Source: Aquimarina megaterium XH134
GTDB taxonomy: Bacteria > Bacteroidota > Bacteroidia > Flavobacteriales > Flavobacteriaceae
Assembly (NCBI RefSeq): GCF_000520975.1
Contig: NZ_JACB01000032.1
Span: 62,001-126,000, forward strand
Direction of reading: 5' to 3'
DNA length: 64,000 bases
How positions within the stretch are numbered: position 1 is the first letter of the stretch; every line of letters starts with the position of its first letter. The translations under genes were made by a program, and so were the position numbers. Positions 43,724 to 52,042 of this stretch are shown piece by piece. The notes beneath the pieces were generated by a model, which made no database searches, had not been told where the DNA came from, and was given only the letters and a program-made list of their open reading frames with translations.

Positions 43724-44521
43724 ATGAAAAATCTTATCCCTAAAAGAATTACACTAATCGAATACATTTCACTTCTGGCATTTGCTACATTCTCTTGCGA
43801 GCGAGTTAATAATGAAACATTACAAGAAAATAATAATGGAGAATTGGCGATTTTTACATTCTCTAATGGAAATACCTTACAATTAATTGAAAGTGACGAA
43901 GAAGGAGATCCAGTTATCCTGGCTATTGAATCTGGCTCAAATAAAAATATAGAATTGATAGACTTTGACTCTAATTCTATATTAGACATATACCTTAAAT
44001 TAACTCCTGATGACTCTCCTCTCCCAAAAATAATTGCAAATATCTCTGAAGACAATGACCATTTGCATCATAGAAGCGTTGTTAAGGATTTTGATACTGC
44101 ACTAAAATTTAGTGTTGAAAAAATCCCTGAAACACTTAAAATGAAGAATAATACTAAAGCAAATTTTTGCGATGATATTCCTGAGAGTTATAATCATTGT
44201 TTTAACCGAAAAAAAAGCAAAGTGTCTAATATTACATCAAGTAGTAGATGTAAAGTAATGAAAAATTATACCTCTGTGTTTAAAGAATCATACAATGAAG
44301 GGAAGTATATGGAAGTAAGACATAGATATAGAAAAGCATCTGGAGGATGGGCGACACATGTTAAAGGGAAATACAAGGTATATCCCGGAAAATGGAAACG
44401 ATTGTCGATACCAGGGAAAATGAAAAGATACAGAAGAGCAGCGCGTAGTGGGGTTAATGCAATAACTGGCCTTGGAACAGAATATGTGTATTGGAAAGGA
44501 TATACTGATTTTCGGAACTAA
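43724..44521 (+). CDS. Surface lipoprotein, unnamed family (paralogue A)
   Basis: A 265-residue protein. I choose ATG 43724, which gives a lipoprotein signal (LLAFATFSC); the frame is open further upstream but runs through the leader hairpin. The N-terminal half has GELAIFTFSNGNTLQLIESD, then EEGDPVILAIESG and a DSNSILDIYLKL strand pattern. The C-terminal third is strongly basic (SGGWATHVKGKYKVYPGKW, MKRYRRAARSG) and ends YWKGYTDFRN. The same plan occurs at 48810-49592, with related start and end motifs. I do not recognise the family. It lies under R1 control by position and is followed by a strong terminator. Confidence 0.78.
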   Translation: MKNLIPKRITLIEYISLLAFATFSCERVNNETLQENNNGELAIFTFSNGNTLQLIESDEEGDPVILAIESGSNKNIELIDFDSNSILDIYLKLTPDDSPLPKIIANISEDNDHLHHRSVVKDFDTALKFSVEKIPETLKMKNNTKANFCDDIPESYNHCFNRKKSKVSNITSSSRCKVMKNYTSVFKESYNEGKYMEVRHRYRKASGGWATHVKGKYKVYPGKWKRLSIPGKMKRYRRAARSGVNAITGLGTEYVYWKGYTDFRN

Positions 44522-44609
44522 AAATAAAATTGATATTACCAGAATAATGATTTTATAATAAGAATTTTATTAGTGAGTAATTCAACAGTTTGAAATGATG
44601 GTTTGGTAG

Positions 44610-44648
44610 GCAGCAGGAAGAAAATTTTGATTCTCCTGCTGCTTTTTT
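44610..44648 (+). terminator. Strong intrinsic terminator
   Basis: GCAGCAGGA pairs with TCCTGCTGC and is followed by TTTTTT. It separates the lipoprotein gene at 43724 from the large gene at 44748. Confidence 0.92.
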
Positions 44649-44747
44649 ATCAAAATGTATATGATTTAAAAAAAGCACATTCAATTTTCCAGAAAGATAA
44701 TATAAGAGCAAATCCAGAGACATTATTTATGATTCTAAAGGTATTTT

Positions 44748-47700
44748 ATGAGAAGTAAAACTCTTAACAGAACAAAACCATTTCTAGATAAGTTTATCTT
44801 AAAAGTATTTTTTATAATAGTCATACTCAATATTGATATCACCTTGTTATCTGCTCAAGGAACATTTGAAGTGGGAGATACCACTGTTTCATATTCGTTT
44901 CTTAGAACCGATGTTGAGAAGCCTTGGGAGATTTTGTGGGGTCCAGATGATATGATTTGGTTTACCGAGAGGGATGCAGGAAATGTTTGCAGAGTTGACC
45001 CCTACGATTCTTCATCCCCAAAAGAAATCTTGCTTACATTACCATCTAATCAAATACAACAAGGGCCTGGTACAGGAGGGTTGTTAGGCATGGTTATACA
45101 TCCAGATTTTAATGATGGCAGTCCCCATGTATATCTTGCACACAGCAATATTCAAAACCTACAAACACTTTCAAGATATACCTATAATTTTACCAATCAA
45201 AGATTAGAAAATCAGGAAATTTTACTTCAGTCCACTTTGGGACCAGATAATCATGGCTCAAGGTTGTTGATATCAAATGACCAAAAGTTATTGATGACTA
45301 CAGGAGCAAATGATGAGGAGTATGCTTCCAGACTTGATAATATAGTAGGTAAAGTTTTACGCATAAATCTGGATGGATCAGCACCTATCGATAATCCATT
45401 TTATGACTCGGGTAATCCTACATCACCAGCAAGCTATATATACAGCTACGGACATAGAAATCCACAGGGTATTGCACAGGTTCCCGCAGATCATCCTACA
45501 TATCCCAATGCTATTTATGCATTAGAACATGGTGCACAACTTAATGATGAATTTAACCGTATAGAGCCGGGTAATAGTTATGGGTGGGGCTTTCTGGATA
45601 TTAATGATAATATTGTATATGAGGGATATTGCGACCCTTCTTCTAATACAAATGAAAACACATGCCCCTTGGTTACCTTTGATCTTGCCCCAACGGGATT
45701 GTTGTATTATGACCATCCAGCTATACCTGAATGGGAAGGTACGTTCATAGGAGGATCATCAAAAGGCGCGAGAATTTTTAGGATATTGATGTCTTCAGAT
45801 GGGCTAAGTGTTATTAATAAAGATACCAGTTTAAATCCTGCCAATAATATAGTATTGACCAATGATGATCAATATGTGGTCTGGGGTGATGATGGGACTC
45901 AGGTTTCTCCACGGGATTATTGTATATCCCCTAATGGCGAAGTCTTTATGGCATCTCATAATCAAGATAGAATAGTAGTGCTAAGAAATGAAAATTACTG
46001 TTTATCTGCCCCAACGATTGAAAACCCTGATCCCTTATGTAGTAGTGACCCTATACCTGTGTTAACAGCATTGGGTAGTGGCACTATTCGATGGCATTCT
46101 GATACTGGATTAACCAATCTGTTACATACAGGAGAACAATTTGAACCCACCGGCATTACAGAGACTACAACATATTATCTTACACAATCAAATACAGATT
46201 GTACTTCTGCCTACTCTTCGGTAACCATAACGATTCTTTCTGATCCACAACCCTTTTCAATTGATCAAAGTGCCAGTATGCAATTATGTTCTGGAGATAC
46301 ACTAAGTTTTTCACTTAACGGATCAGAGATTGGAGCTACCTATCAAACCTTGTTGGATAATGTTTCTATTGGTGATGTTGTTGAAGGAACAGGAAGTTTG
46401 ATTACTTTAAATACAATCGGAGGATTAAGTTCTGGGAATATCCAGGTTCGGTCTTCGTTGAATAATTGCACATCTATAATGAATGGTTCTTTTGATATTG
46501 AGATATCCGATCCGTTTAATGTTGTATTACAAGCAGTAGATAATCAACTACAAGCCACTCCCTCGGTAAGCCCTGGAGGGTTGACATTTTCCTGGTATAG
46601 AGATCAGGAATTAATCGATGGTGATGATCCGGTATTGCAATTATCAAGATCAGGAACCTATTATGTAATTGTTGATAATGGTAGTTGTAATGTAATTTCT
46701 AACACAATAGTATTTACCTGTGCTTCTGTTCCCGAAATGCCAGAAGAATATAGTGTCTGTTTCGATTCATTTATACAGTTAGAAGCAGTAGGAGAAAACA
46801 TCACCTGGTATTCTGATCCCGATCTCGAAAATATTATTGCTACAGGAAATATATTAAATACCGATATATCGACCACTACTACATTTTATGCTACCCAAAC
46901 TTCAGAAGGTTGCGAGAGTAATCCTGGTACAGTAACCATAACAGTAACTGGGCAATTAAATGCATTTGATCTATCGGGTAACACCTCTATGTGTAGCGGA
47001 GAGGATGTAACCATTCAGTTATCAGATTCTGAAAACGGGATAGAATATGTGGTATTGATAAATACTACAGAAATTGGTATTTCGGCAATGGGATCGGGAG
47101 AATCTTTATCGATAGATATTCCTTACTACCATATTCGTAATGATGATGTAGTAACAGTTCGGGCAATGAGTGAAGGGTGTGATCGATTAATGAATGGTAG
47201 TATTGTTATAAATCACTCTAATGTTGTAAATGTCTATTTTGTAGATGAAGACCAAACATTAATTGCTACGTCGGGGATTGGATATTTGTATCAATGGACT
47301 TTAAATAATACTCCTATTGCAGGAGAGACAGGTAATTCTATAGATATTCAATCTAATATAGAGGATTATGGTCTCCTAGTTACGGTTGCAGGTTGTACAC
47401 AATTAGCCGAACTAACCGATGATCAAAACTTACTTACTCAAAATATAAATATTGGAGATACCAGAGGATATGTAAGACTACTTACTAATGATATAGAAGT
47501 CCCGTGGTCTATAGAATTAGATAGTAATGGTTTTTTATGGGTGACAGATAGGGATCTTGGAGTGGTAAGTAAAATAAACAGAAATACAGGGGATAAACAA
47601 GAAGTACTTAGACTAGGTGAAACACAAGGTTTTGATGCCAATACTTCTCCTAGAGGAGGATTGCTTGGTTTGACTTTGAGTAACGAAGAACTGTTTGTTG

Positions 47701-48704
47701 CATATACATATAATGATGGTAATCTTAAACTGCGAATAGCAAAATATACTATTGTAGATGGTGATTTAACTAATGAAACTGTACTTTTAGAAAACATTCC
47801 TTCGCCTTCAATGCATGGGTGTGATCTTTTACTATCATCAGATGGATTTTTATATATCACAACTGCATCTCCCAATAATAATGCTCAGGATATAAATAGT
47901 TTGGAAGGGAAAGTCCTGCGAATCAATACAGATGGTTCTATACCGGTAGACAATCCTATACCTGGTAGTTCTGTATTTACCACGGGGCATAGAAACCCTC
48001 AAGGGATCACACAAGCCGGATCATATATTTATATAAGTGAACACGGTGAAGTAGGAGGAGATGAGATCAATCTGATTAATTCTGGAAATAACTATGGATG
48101 GCCAGATGTGACTACACCTTGCAATAATCCGGATATTGATTGCTCTTTTATCGATCTGGGGTCTGTTGCTCCCGCTGGATTAGATTATTATGATCATACC
48201 GCTTTTCCGCAGCTTAATAATAGTCTTCTTATGGCTACTTTAAGAGGTCAATCTGTTATCAAAATACCTCTGGATAATGCTCTTTTACCAATGCAAAACA
48301 TAGAACACCTGTTTGGAGGTAATGAACAAGGCGTTTTTGGAAGAATCAGGGATATACACATTTCTGAAGAAGGGACCATTTTTATTGCTTACAGTGGTAA
48401 TACTATTGTTGAGGCGGGTATTGCAGAAATCAGCCCCATACGATCAAGTGATAATGAAAACGTAGAAGGCCTTAGTGCTGTATTGTTTCCAAATCCCGCA
48501 AGAGACAATGTTGATGTTCTGGTACCAGGATATACCAGTTTTATGGTAAGGGTGTTTGATGTTAACGGAAAACTAATTACTACTTCAAGAATTCTGGATA
48601 GTAATACTACAACAATCAATATCTTGAATTATAGCAGAGGGTTGTATTTTGTTAAGATTAATGTTGAAGATGATGAACAAACCTATAAAATTATTAAGGA
48701 TTAA
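44748..48704 (+). CDS. T9SS-secreted protein with two sugar-dehydrogenase-like propellers
   Basis: A 1318-residue protein. After a signal segment (about 15-37), residues about 45-425 form a glucose/sorbosone dehydrogenase-like (PQQ sGDH, Hhip-like) propeller: VEKPWEILWGPDDMIWFTER, GGLLGMVIHPDF, GKVLRINLDGS, YSYGHRNPQGIAQ, LEHGAQLNDEFNRI, NSYGWGF. Residues about 430-890 are Ig-like repeats with paired Cys. A second, shorter propeller follows at about 900-1225 (IEVPWSIELDSNGFLWVTDR, GGLLGLTLSN, GHRNPQGITQ, SEHGEVGGDEINLI, NNYGWPD). A T9SS tail ends it (AVLFPNPARDNVDV...). Such domains oxidise sugars with PQQ, but activity here is untested and two modules in one chain is unusual. Exported to the surface by T9SS. 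Confidence 0.87.
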   Translation: MRSKTLNRTKPFLDKFILKVFFIIVILNIDITLLSAQGTFEVGDTTVSYSFLRTDVEKPWEILWGPDDMIWFTERDAGNVCRVDPYDSSSPKEILLTLPSNQIQQGPGTGGLLGMVIHPDFNDGSPHVYLAHSNIQNLQTLSRYTYNFTNQRLENQEILLQSTLGPDNHGSRLLISNDQKLLMTTGANDEEYASRLDNIVGKVLRINLDGSAPIDNPFYDSGNPTSPASYIYSYGHRNPQGIAQVPADHPTYPNAIYALEHGAQLNDEFNRIEPGNSYGWGFLDINDNIVYEGYCDPSSNTNENTCPLVTFDLAPTGLLYYDHPAIPEWEGTFIGGSSKGARIFRILMSSDGLSVINKDTSLNPANNIVLTNDDQYVVWGDDGTQVSPRDYCISPNGEVFMASHNQDRIVVLRNENYCLSAPTIENPDPLCSSDPIPVLTALGSGTIRWHSDTGLTNLLHTGEQFEPTGITETTTYYLTQSNTDCTSAYSSVTITILSDPQPFSIDQSASMQLCSGDTLSFSLNGSEIGATYQTLLDNVSIGDVVEGTGSLITLNTIGGLSSGNIQVRSSLNNCTSIMNGSFDIEISDPFNVVLQAVDNQLQATPSVSPGGLTFSWYRDQELIDGDDPVLQLSRSGTYYVIVDNGSCNVISNTIVFTCASVPEMPEEYSVCFDSFIQLEAVGENITWYSDPDLENIIATGNILNTDISTTTTFYATQTSEGCESNPGTVTITVTGQLNAFDLSGNTSMCSGEDVTIQLSDSENGIEYVVLINTTEIGISAMGSGESLSIDIPYYHIRNDDVVTVRAMSEGCDRLMNGSIVINHSNVVNVYFVDEDQTLIATSGIGYLYQWTLNNTPIAGETGNSIDIQSNIEDYGLLVTVAGCTQLAELTDDQNLLTQNINIGDTRGYVRLLTNDIEVPWSIELDSNGFLWVTDRDLGVVSKINRNTGDKQEVLRLGETQGFDANTSPRGGLLGLTLSNEELFVAYTYNDGNLKLRIAKYTIVDGDLTNETVLLENIPSPSMHGCDLLLSSDGFLYITTASPNNNAQDINSLEGKVLRINTDGSIPVDNPIPGSSVFTTGHRNPQGITQAGSYIYISEHGEVGGDEINLINSGNNYGWPDVTTPCNNPDIDCSFIDLGSVAPAGLDYYDHTAFPQLNNSLLMATLRGQSVIKIPLDNALLPMQNIEHLFGGNEQGVFGRIRDIHISEEGTIFIAYSGNTIVEAGIAEISPIRSSDNENVEGLSAVLFPNPARDNVDVLVPGYTSFMVRVFDVNGKLITTSRILDSNTTTINILNYSRGLYFVKINVEDDEQTYKIIKD

Positions 48705-48746
48705 ATCCAGAGGGTTTTTAAAAATATTCTTGCAAGAGTAGACATA

Positions 48747-48782
48747 AACCCGAGTGTCTTAAAAAGGTTCGGGTAATTTTTA
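48747..48782 (+). terminator. Weak terminator after the 1318-residue gene
   Basis: ACCCGA and TCGGGT pair across a 15-nt loop, followed by AATTTTT. Confidence 0.55.
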
Positions 48783-48809
48783 TCACATAAATTTTAGTAT
48801 ATAAATCTT

Positions 48810-49592
48810 ATGAAACGTATTAAATTCATACAAGTTTTATGCATTATCTGCGTCGTACTTTTTACTACCTCTTGTGAAGATGAAGTAGAAGGTATACAGC
48901 CAATTCTAGAGCAAACTAGTAGTGGAGAATTTGCTGTTTTTACTTTTGCCAATGGCAACAAACTACAACTCATCGAAAGTGACGAAGAGGGAGATCCTGT
49001 TATCATTGCGATAGAATCAGGATTTGAACACAACAAAATGTTTATTGATTTTGACAGGCATTCTATGTTGGATGTGTATCTGGCTCTTACTTCAGAAAAA
49101 ACTCCTATACCTAAGGTATTGATAGATATGTCTAAATCTTTTCAAAATCAGAAATTATTAGAAAAAAGACAGATAGTACCTAATATGAATATTCCCGTTA
49201 CAATAGGAATGACAAAAATTCCTGAATCATTGTTACAAAAATTCCCGGTTAACCGAGGTTTTTGTGATAAAGAATATGCTGATTATTGTGAGGGAGACGG
49301 ATGGGATCTTGAAGATGTGTGGAAGTCAGGAAATAAAAAAAAGAAAATAGAAGGGTATACTCATCTTTTTTCCGATAGTGGAACCGGAGTACCTCATATG
49401 ACAGTTAAGTTTAAGTATAAAAAAGCAAATGGAAGTTGGAAAGAAAATGATAAAGCAACTCATAAAATTTATAAAGGACACGGGAAAAGAATTACCTATA
49501 TCGGAGGGAAAAAAAGATATAGAGGATCTTGGCGATCAGTGCCAGGAGGTTTTTTAGGTCACTGGAAGGGTTGGACTGATGTTAGAAACTAA
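48810..49592 (+). CDS. Surface lipoprotein, unnamed family (paralogue B)
   Basis: A 260-residue lipoprotein (lipobox FTTSC, Cys22). It shares with 43724-44521 the segment GEFAVFTFANGNKLQLIESD, then EEGDPVIIAIESG, the D-x-x-S-x-LD-x-YL-x-L strand, a middle K-IPESL stretch, a Cys-bearing FCDKEYADYC region and the end GHWKGWTDVRN. The C-terminal third is again rich in Lys and Gly. Family unknown; a basic surface domain that binds an acidic polymer is possible but unproven. No copy of the 35-bp palindrome precedes it; it follows the large T9SS gene by about 100 bp across a weak hairpin. A strong bidirectional terminator follows. Confidence 0.78.
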   Translation: MKRIKFIQVLCIICVVLFTTSCEDEVEGIQPILEQTSSGEFAVFTFANGNKLQLIESDEEGDPVIIAIESGFEHNKMFIDFDRHSMLDVYLALTSEKTPIPKVLIDMSKSFQNQKLLEKRQIVPNMNIPVTIGMTKIPESLLQKFPVNRGFCDKEYADYCEGDGWDLEDVWKSGNKKKKIEGYTHLFSDSGTGVPHMTVKFKYKKANGSWKENDKATHKIYKGHGKRITYIGGKKRYRGSWRSVPGGFLGHWKGWTDVRN

Positions 49593-49628
49593 AAAATAAT
49601 AAATCAAATCATTTGATTAAATCCATAG

Positions 49629-49676
49629 AAAAACCCCTCAAACTATATTTTCCCTTTTTATAGTTTGAGGGGTTTT
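49629..49676. terminator. Strong bidirectional terminator
   Basis: A stem of about 18 bp (AAAACCCCTCAAACTATA and complement) with T runs on both sides. It ends paralogue B (+) and the small peptide gene (-). Confidence 0.93.
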
Positions 49677-49702
49677 AATTCTTTATTGGTTTTGTAAATT
49701 TT

Positions 49703-49879
49703 TTAATCCCATTCAAAATTAGTTGGGCAAGTAATAATAGTAAATTTTGGCTTATAGAATAAAGGACATCTAGAAGGGTTTTTACTATCTACGTAACCAC
49801 CTTTTATAGATGACGGATTCTCTAATTTTGCAATTTTTAGTTTTGCAAGACTTAATTTTTTCCCCTTTGCTTTTCTCAT
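49703..49879 (-). CDS. Putative GG-leader RiPP precursor peptide
   Basis: A 58-residue peptide, start ATG 49879, stop 49703. The N-terminal part has the leader pattern KKLSLAKLKIAKLE followed by IKGG (Gly27-Gly28). This resembles the KKLxLxKxTIAxL...I-x-GG leader of Bacteroidota natural-product precursors, which are cut after GG by C39 peptidase transporters. The remaining 30 residues would be the core, with Cys38 (RCPLFY) and Cys51 (TCPTNFEWD). No maturase, radical SAM or transporter gene is in the window, so processing genes would have to lie elsewhere. It lies on the same strand as, and downstream of, the TPR-AraC gene at 50112. The leader match is by eye; a small unrelated basic protein remains possible. 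Confidence 0.68.
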   Translation of the reverse strand: MRKAKGKKLSLAKLKIAKLENPSSIKGGYVDSKNPSRCPLFYKPKFTIITCPTNFEWD

Positions 49880-50087
49880 AATTTTTAGTTTTTAAAGATT
49901 ATTATACATATATCTTCTCTACCAGTATCAGAATATTATTGATACAATTTTTTATTAAAAATCACATAAAGTGATAATAAAAATGCCTAACAGTATAAAA
50001 AGTATATGTAAGTTACTTTTTTTGAATTCCAAGAATAAATATAGAGTAAAAAACAGTAAACATGCTATGAATGAGGTGGTTATTAGT

Positions 50088-50106
50088 CGAAATTCACAGA
50101 ATTTCG
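50088..50106. promoter_or_regulatory. Palindrome P1 after the TPR-AraC gene
   Basis: CGAAATTC and GAATTTCG form perfect 8-bp arms around ACA. It lies 5 bp past the stop at 50112 and upstream of the peptide gene. It matches P2 at 51957-51975 in 17 of 19 positions. No T run follows. Confidence 0.6.
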
Positions 50107-50111
50107 ATAAA

Positions 50112-51839
50112 TTACATAGTATCTAAGTCATGTAATTTCTTTATAAAATAAGAAGTTTTGATTCCTGTACTCTTTTTAAATGCAGACGAAAAAGATTCGG
50201 CAGTATTAAACCCCATTTCTTCTGCAATACCTTGTATGGTATAGTTCCTAAGCGTTTTGTTTTCTTTTAACTGGGTTACAGCATGTGCAATCCTAAGATC
50301 GTTGATATAATTGGCAAAATTCTTTTGTTTATGATGATTAATGACCTTTGACAAATACTTTGTATTGGTTTTAATGTCTTTGGCCAAAGAGGTAGTACTA
50401 ATATTCTTTTTTAGATAATAATGATTTTGTTCAAATAAAACTAACTTATTCAGGATTTCTTCAACGATATCATTAGATACTCCTATATCATTTTGAGGTT
50501 TTTCGTTAGGTGTTTCGACCACCTTGTTTTGAGCAATTAATTGTTCAAATTTTTGCTGATAAGTTTTTCTCTTTTGATATTGGCGATATAAAAAAACAAT
50601 AGCGACAAGAGTAAGTAATGAGAGAAAAATCACTAATGAATTTAGGTTTTTATTATTGCCTTTCAGTTCATTAATTAAGACCTCTTTTTCTTTTATCAGT
50701 AAAGGAGTATCAAACTCTTTAAATAAACGATTAGATAAAGAAGAAGTTTCCTGGTTAATAATGCTATCAAATCGTAGAAGTTTATTGATATATTCGAGCT
50801 GTTGTTCTTTTTTGTCATTCTCTTTATAAAAATTGATCATAAACTCATAACCTTCCCGAACTTCAATAGGAGTAATTTTTTCATAGTGAAGAATCGAATC
50901 TACAGTAAGAAAATGCTTTTTAGTAGATAAGATGTCTTGTTTTAATAATTGTAGCTTTCCCAAATAAAACTCACCCAAAATATATGCTTTTTTGTTTTCT
51001 GATCTGGTTTTATCGAGAACAGACAAACCTTTAGCAATACTATCATAAGCATCCTTAAATTTCTCTTTATAAAAGAGATTGATACCCTCATTAATGATAA
51101 TCCGACTATAAAACCTATTATAATAATGTTCTGATTTTTGTGATCGTTTAATTGCTTTATAATGATATGTTGAAGCAGAATCCAGGAGATTATTATAGCG
51201 ATAAGATTCTGCTAAAGGAACGGTTGCTTTTAAATATCGGATTGTATCGGTAGTATGTTTTGTTATTATGTGTGTATAATATTCTTTAAAAAGAGGTAAA
51301 GCTTCTTCATGCTTTCTTATTTCCGTCTTGATACAAGCAATATTATGCTTGGTGATATAGATGTATTCAACATTTTGAATTTTTTCTGCAAGCATCAAAG
51401 CTTGTAAGTAGTTGTCAAGTGCAAGAGTGTAATTACCTTTACGGAAGTAATATCCTCCTTTAAAAGAGTATGATCTAATTATGATATCTTGATCTAAACC
51501 TGTACTCAAAGTAATAGAACGATCTAATAAAGCTATTTTTTCTGATTCTTCTTCAATATAATAGGATAATCTACTATATGCATTAGCCATTTTTATCTTA
51601 TCATTTTCTAGAATAGCTTTTTTTAGATACGTATTAAGATAAATCTTTGCAGACAAAGTATCTCTGTAGACCTTTAGATAAGAATTATATAAATTCTCAT
51701 AGTCCAATGTTTTTAAAGAATCAGGAATTACAAAATCTTCTTCTTGTCCGGTAGTAATTTGTACACAGCATAGTAAAAAAACAATAGTTATCCTTTTACA
51801 AAAGGAAGTGAAAAAGAGATATGTCTTTTTTGCTTTCAA
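50112..51839 (-). CDS. TPR-transmembrane-AraC transcriptional regulator
   Basis: A 575-residue regulator with the same plan as 29372-31096: signal peptide (ITIVFLLCCVQITTG), TPR-like helices (about 50-370), one membrane helix (near 392-412, LNSLVIFLSLLTLVAIVFLY), and an AraC/HTH_18 domain (about 470-570; TNTKYLSKVINHHK, FANYINDLRIAHAV, IAEEMGFNTAESFSSAFKKSTG). The start must be TTG 51839: an in-frame stop lies three codons upstream and no ATG precedes the signal peptide. It is transcribed divergently from the GAF-AraC gene at 52043, with palindrome P2 between them and P1 at its 3' end. It may control itself, the peptide gene or its divergent neighbour; this is inference. Confidence 0.87.
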   Translation of the reverse strand: MKAKKTYLFFTSFCKRITIVFLLCCVQITTGQEEDFVIPDSLKTLDYENLYNSYLKVYRDTLSAKIYLNTYLKKAILENDKIKMANAYSRLSYYIEEESEKIALLDRSITLSTGLDQDIIIRSYSFKGGYYFRKGNYTLALDNYLQALMLAEKIQNVEYIYITKHNIACIKTEIRKHEEALPLFKEYYTHIITKHTTDTIRYLKATVPLAESYRYNNLLDSASTYHYKAIKRSQKSEHYYNRFYSRIIINEGINLFYKEKFKDAYDSIAKGLSVLDKTRSENKKAYILGEFYLGKLQLLKQDILSTKKHFLTVDSILHYEKITPIEVREGYEFMINFYKENDKKEQQLEYINKLLRFDSIINQETSSLSNRLFKEFDTPLLIKEKEVLINELKGNNKNLNSLVIFLSLLTLVAIVFLYRQYQKRKTYQQKFEQLIAQNKVVETPNEKPQNDIGVSNDIVEEILNKLVLFEQNHYYLKKNISTTSLAKDIKTNTKYLSKVINHHKQKNFANYINDLRIAHAVTQLKENKTLRNYTIQGIAEEMGFNTAESFSSAFKKSTGIKTSYFIKKLHDLDTM

Positions 51840-51953
51840 GGGGTTTTTATCTATTTATCTAGCTATAAAGATACTATTTTCTGGTTTTTGTAATGTCTTA
51901 ATATTAATTTGATATAAACAACTGATTATAAATAAGTTAATGTTGGAAATGAA

Positions 51954-51978
51954 TCTCGAAATTCTCAGAATATCGAGA
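51954..51978. promoter_or_regulatory. Palindrome P2 between divergent regulators
   Basis: TCTCGAAATTCT and AGAATATCGAGA are 12-bp arms with one mismatch around a single C. It ends 7 bp before the -33 element of the 52043 gene, a fitting place for an activator site. The core resembles P1. Confidence 0.65.
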
Positions 51979-51985
51979 TATTTCG

Positions 51986-52018
51986 TTTGTTTTCAAGGGT
52001 ATTGTCATTATATATTTG
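51986..52018 (+). promoter_or_regulatory. Promoter of the GAF-AraC gene at 52043
   Basis: TTTG (51986-51989), a 21-bp spacer and TATATTTG (52011-52018) fit the Bacteroidota consensus fully. The position of this box decides the start: the TTG at 52016 lies inside it, so translation should begin at ATG 52043. Confidence 0.75.
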
Positions 52019-52042
52019 GATTGGACAAAAAAATCAATCATC

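Noticed and set aside
52016..52042. TTG start for the GAF-AraC gene at 52016
   Set aside because: The TTG lies within the TATATTTG -7 box; ATG 52043 is downstream at a normal distance.
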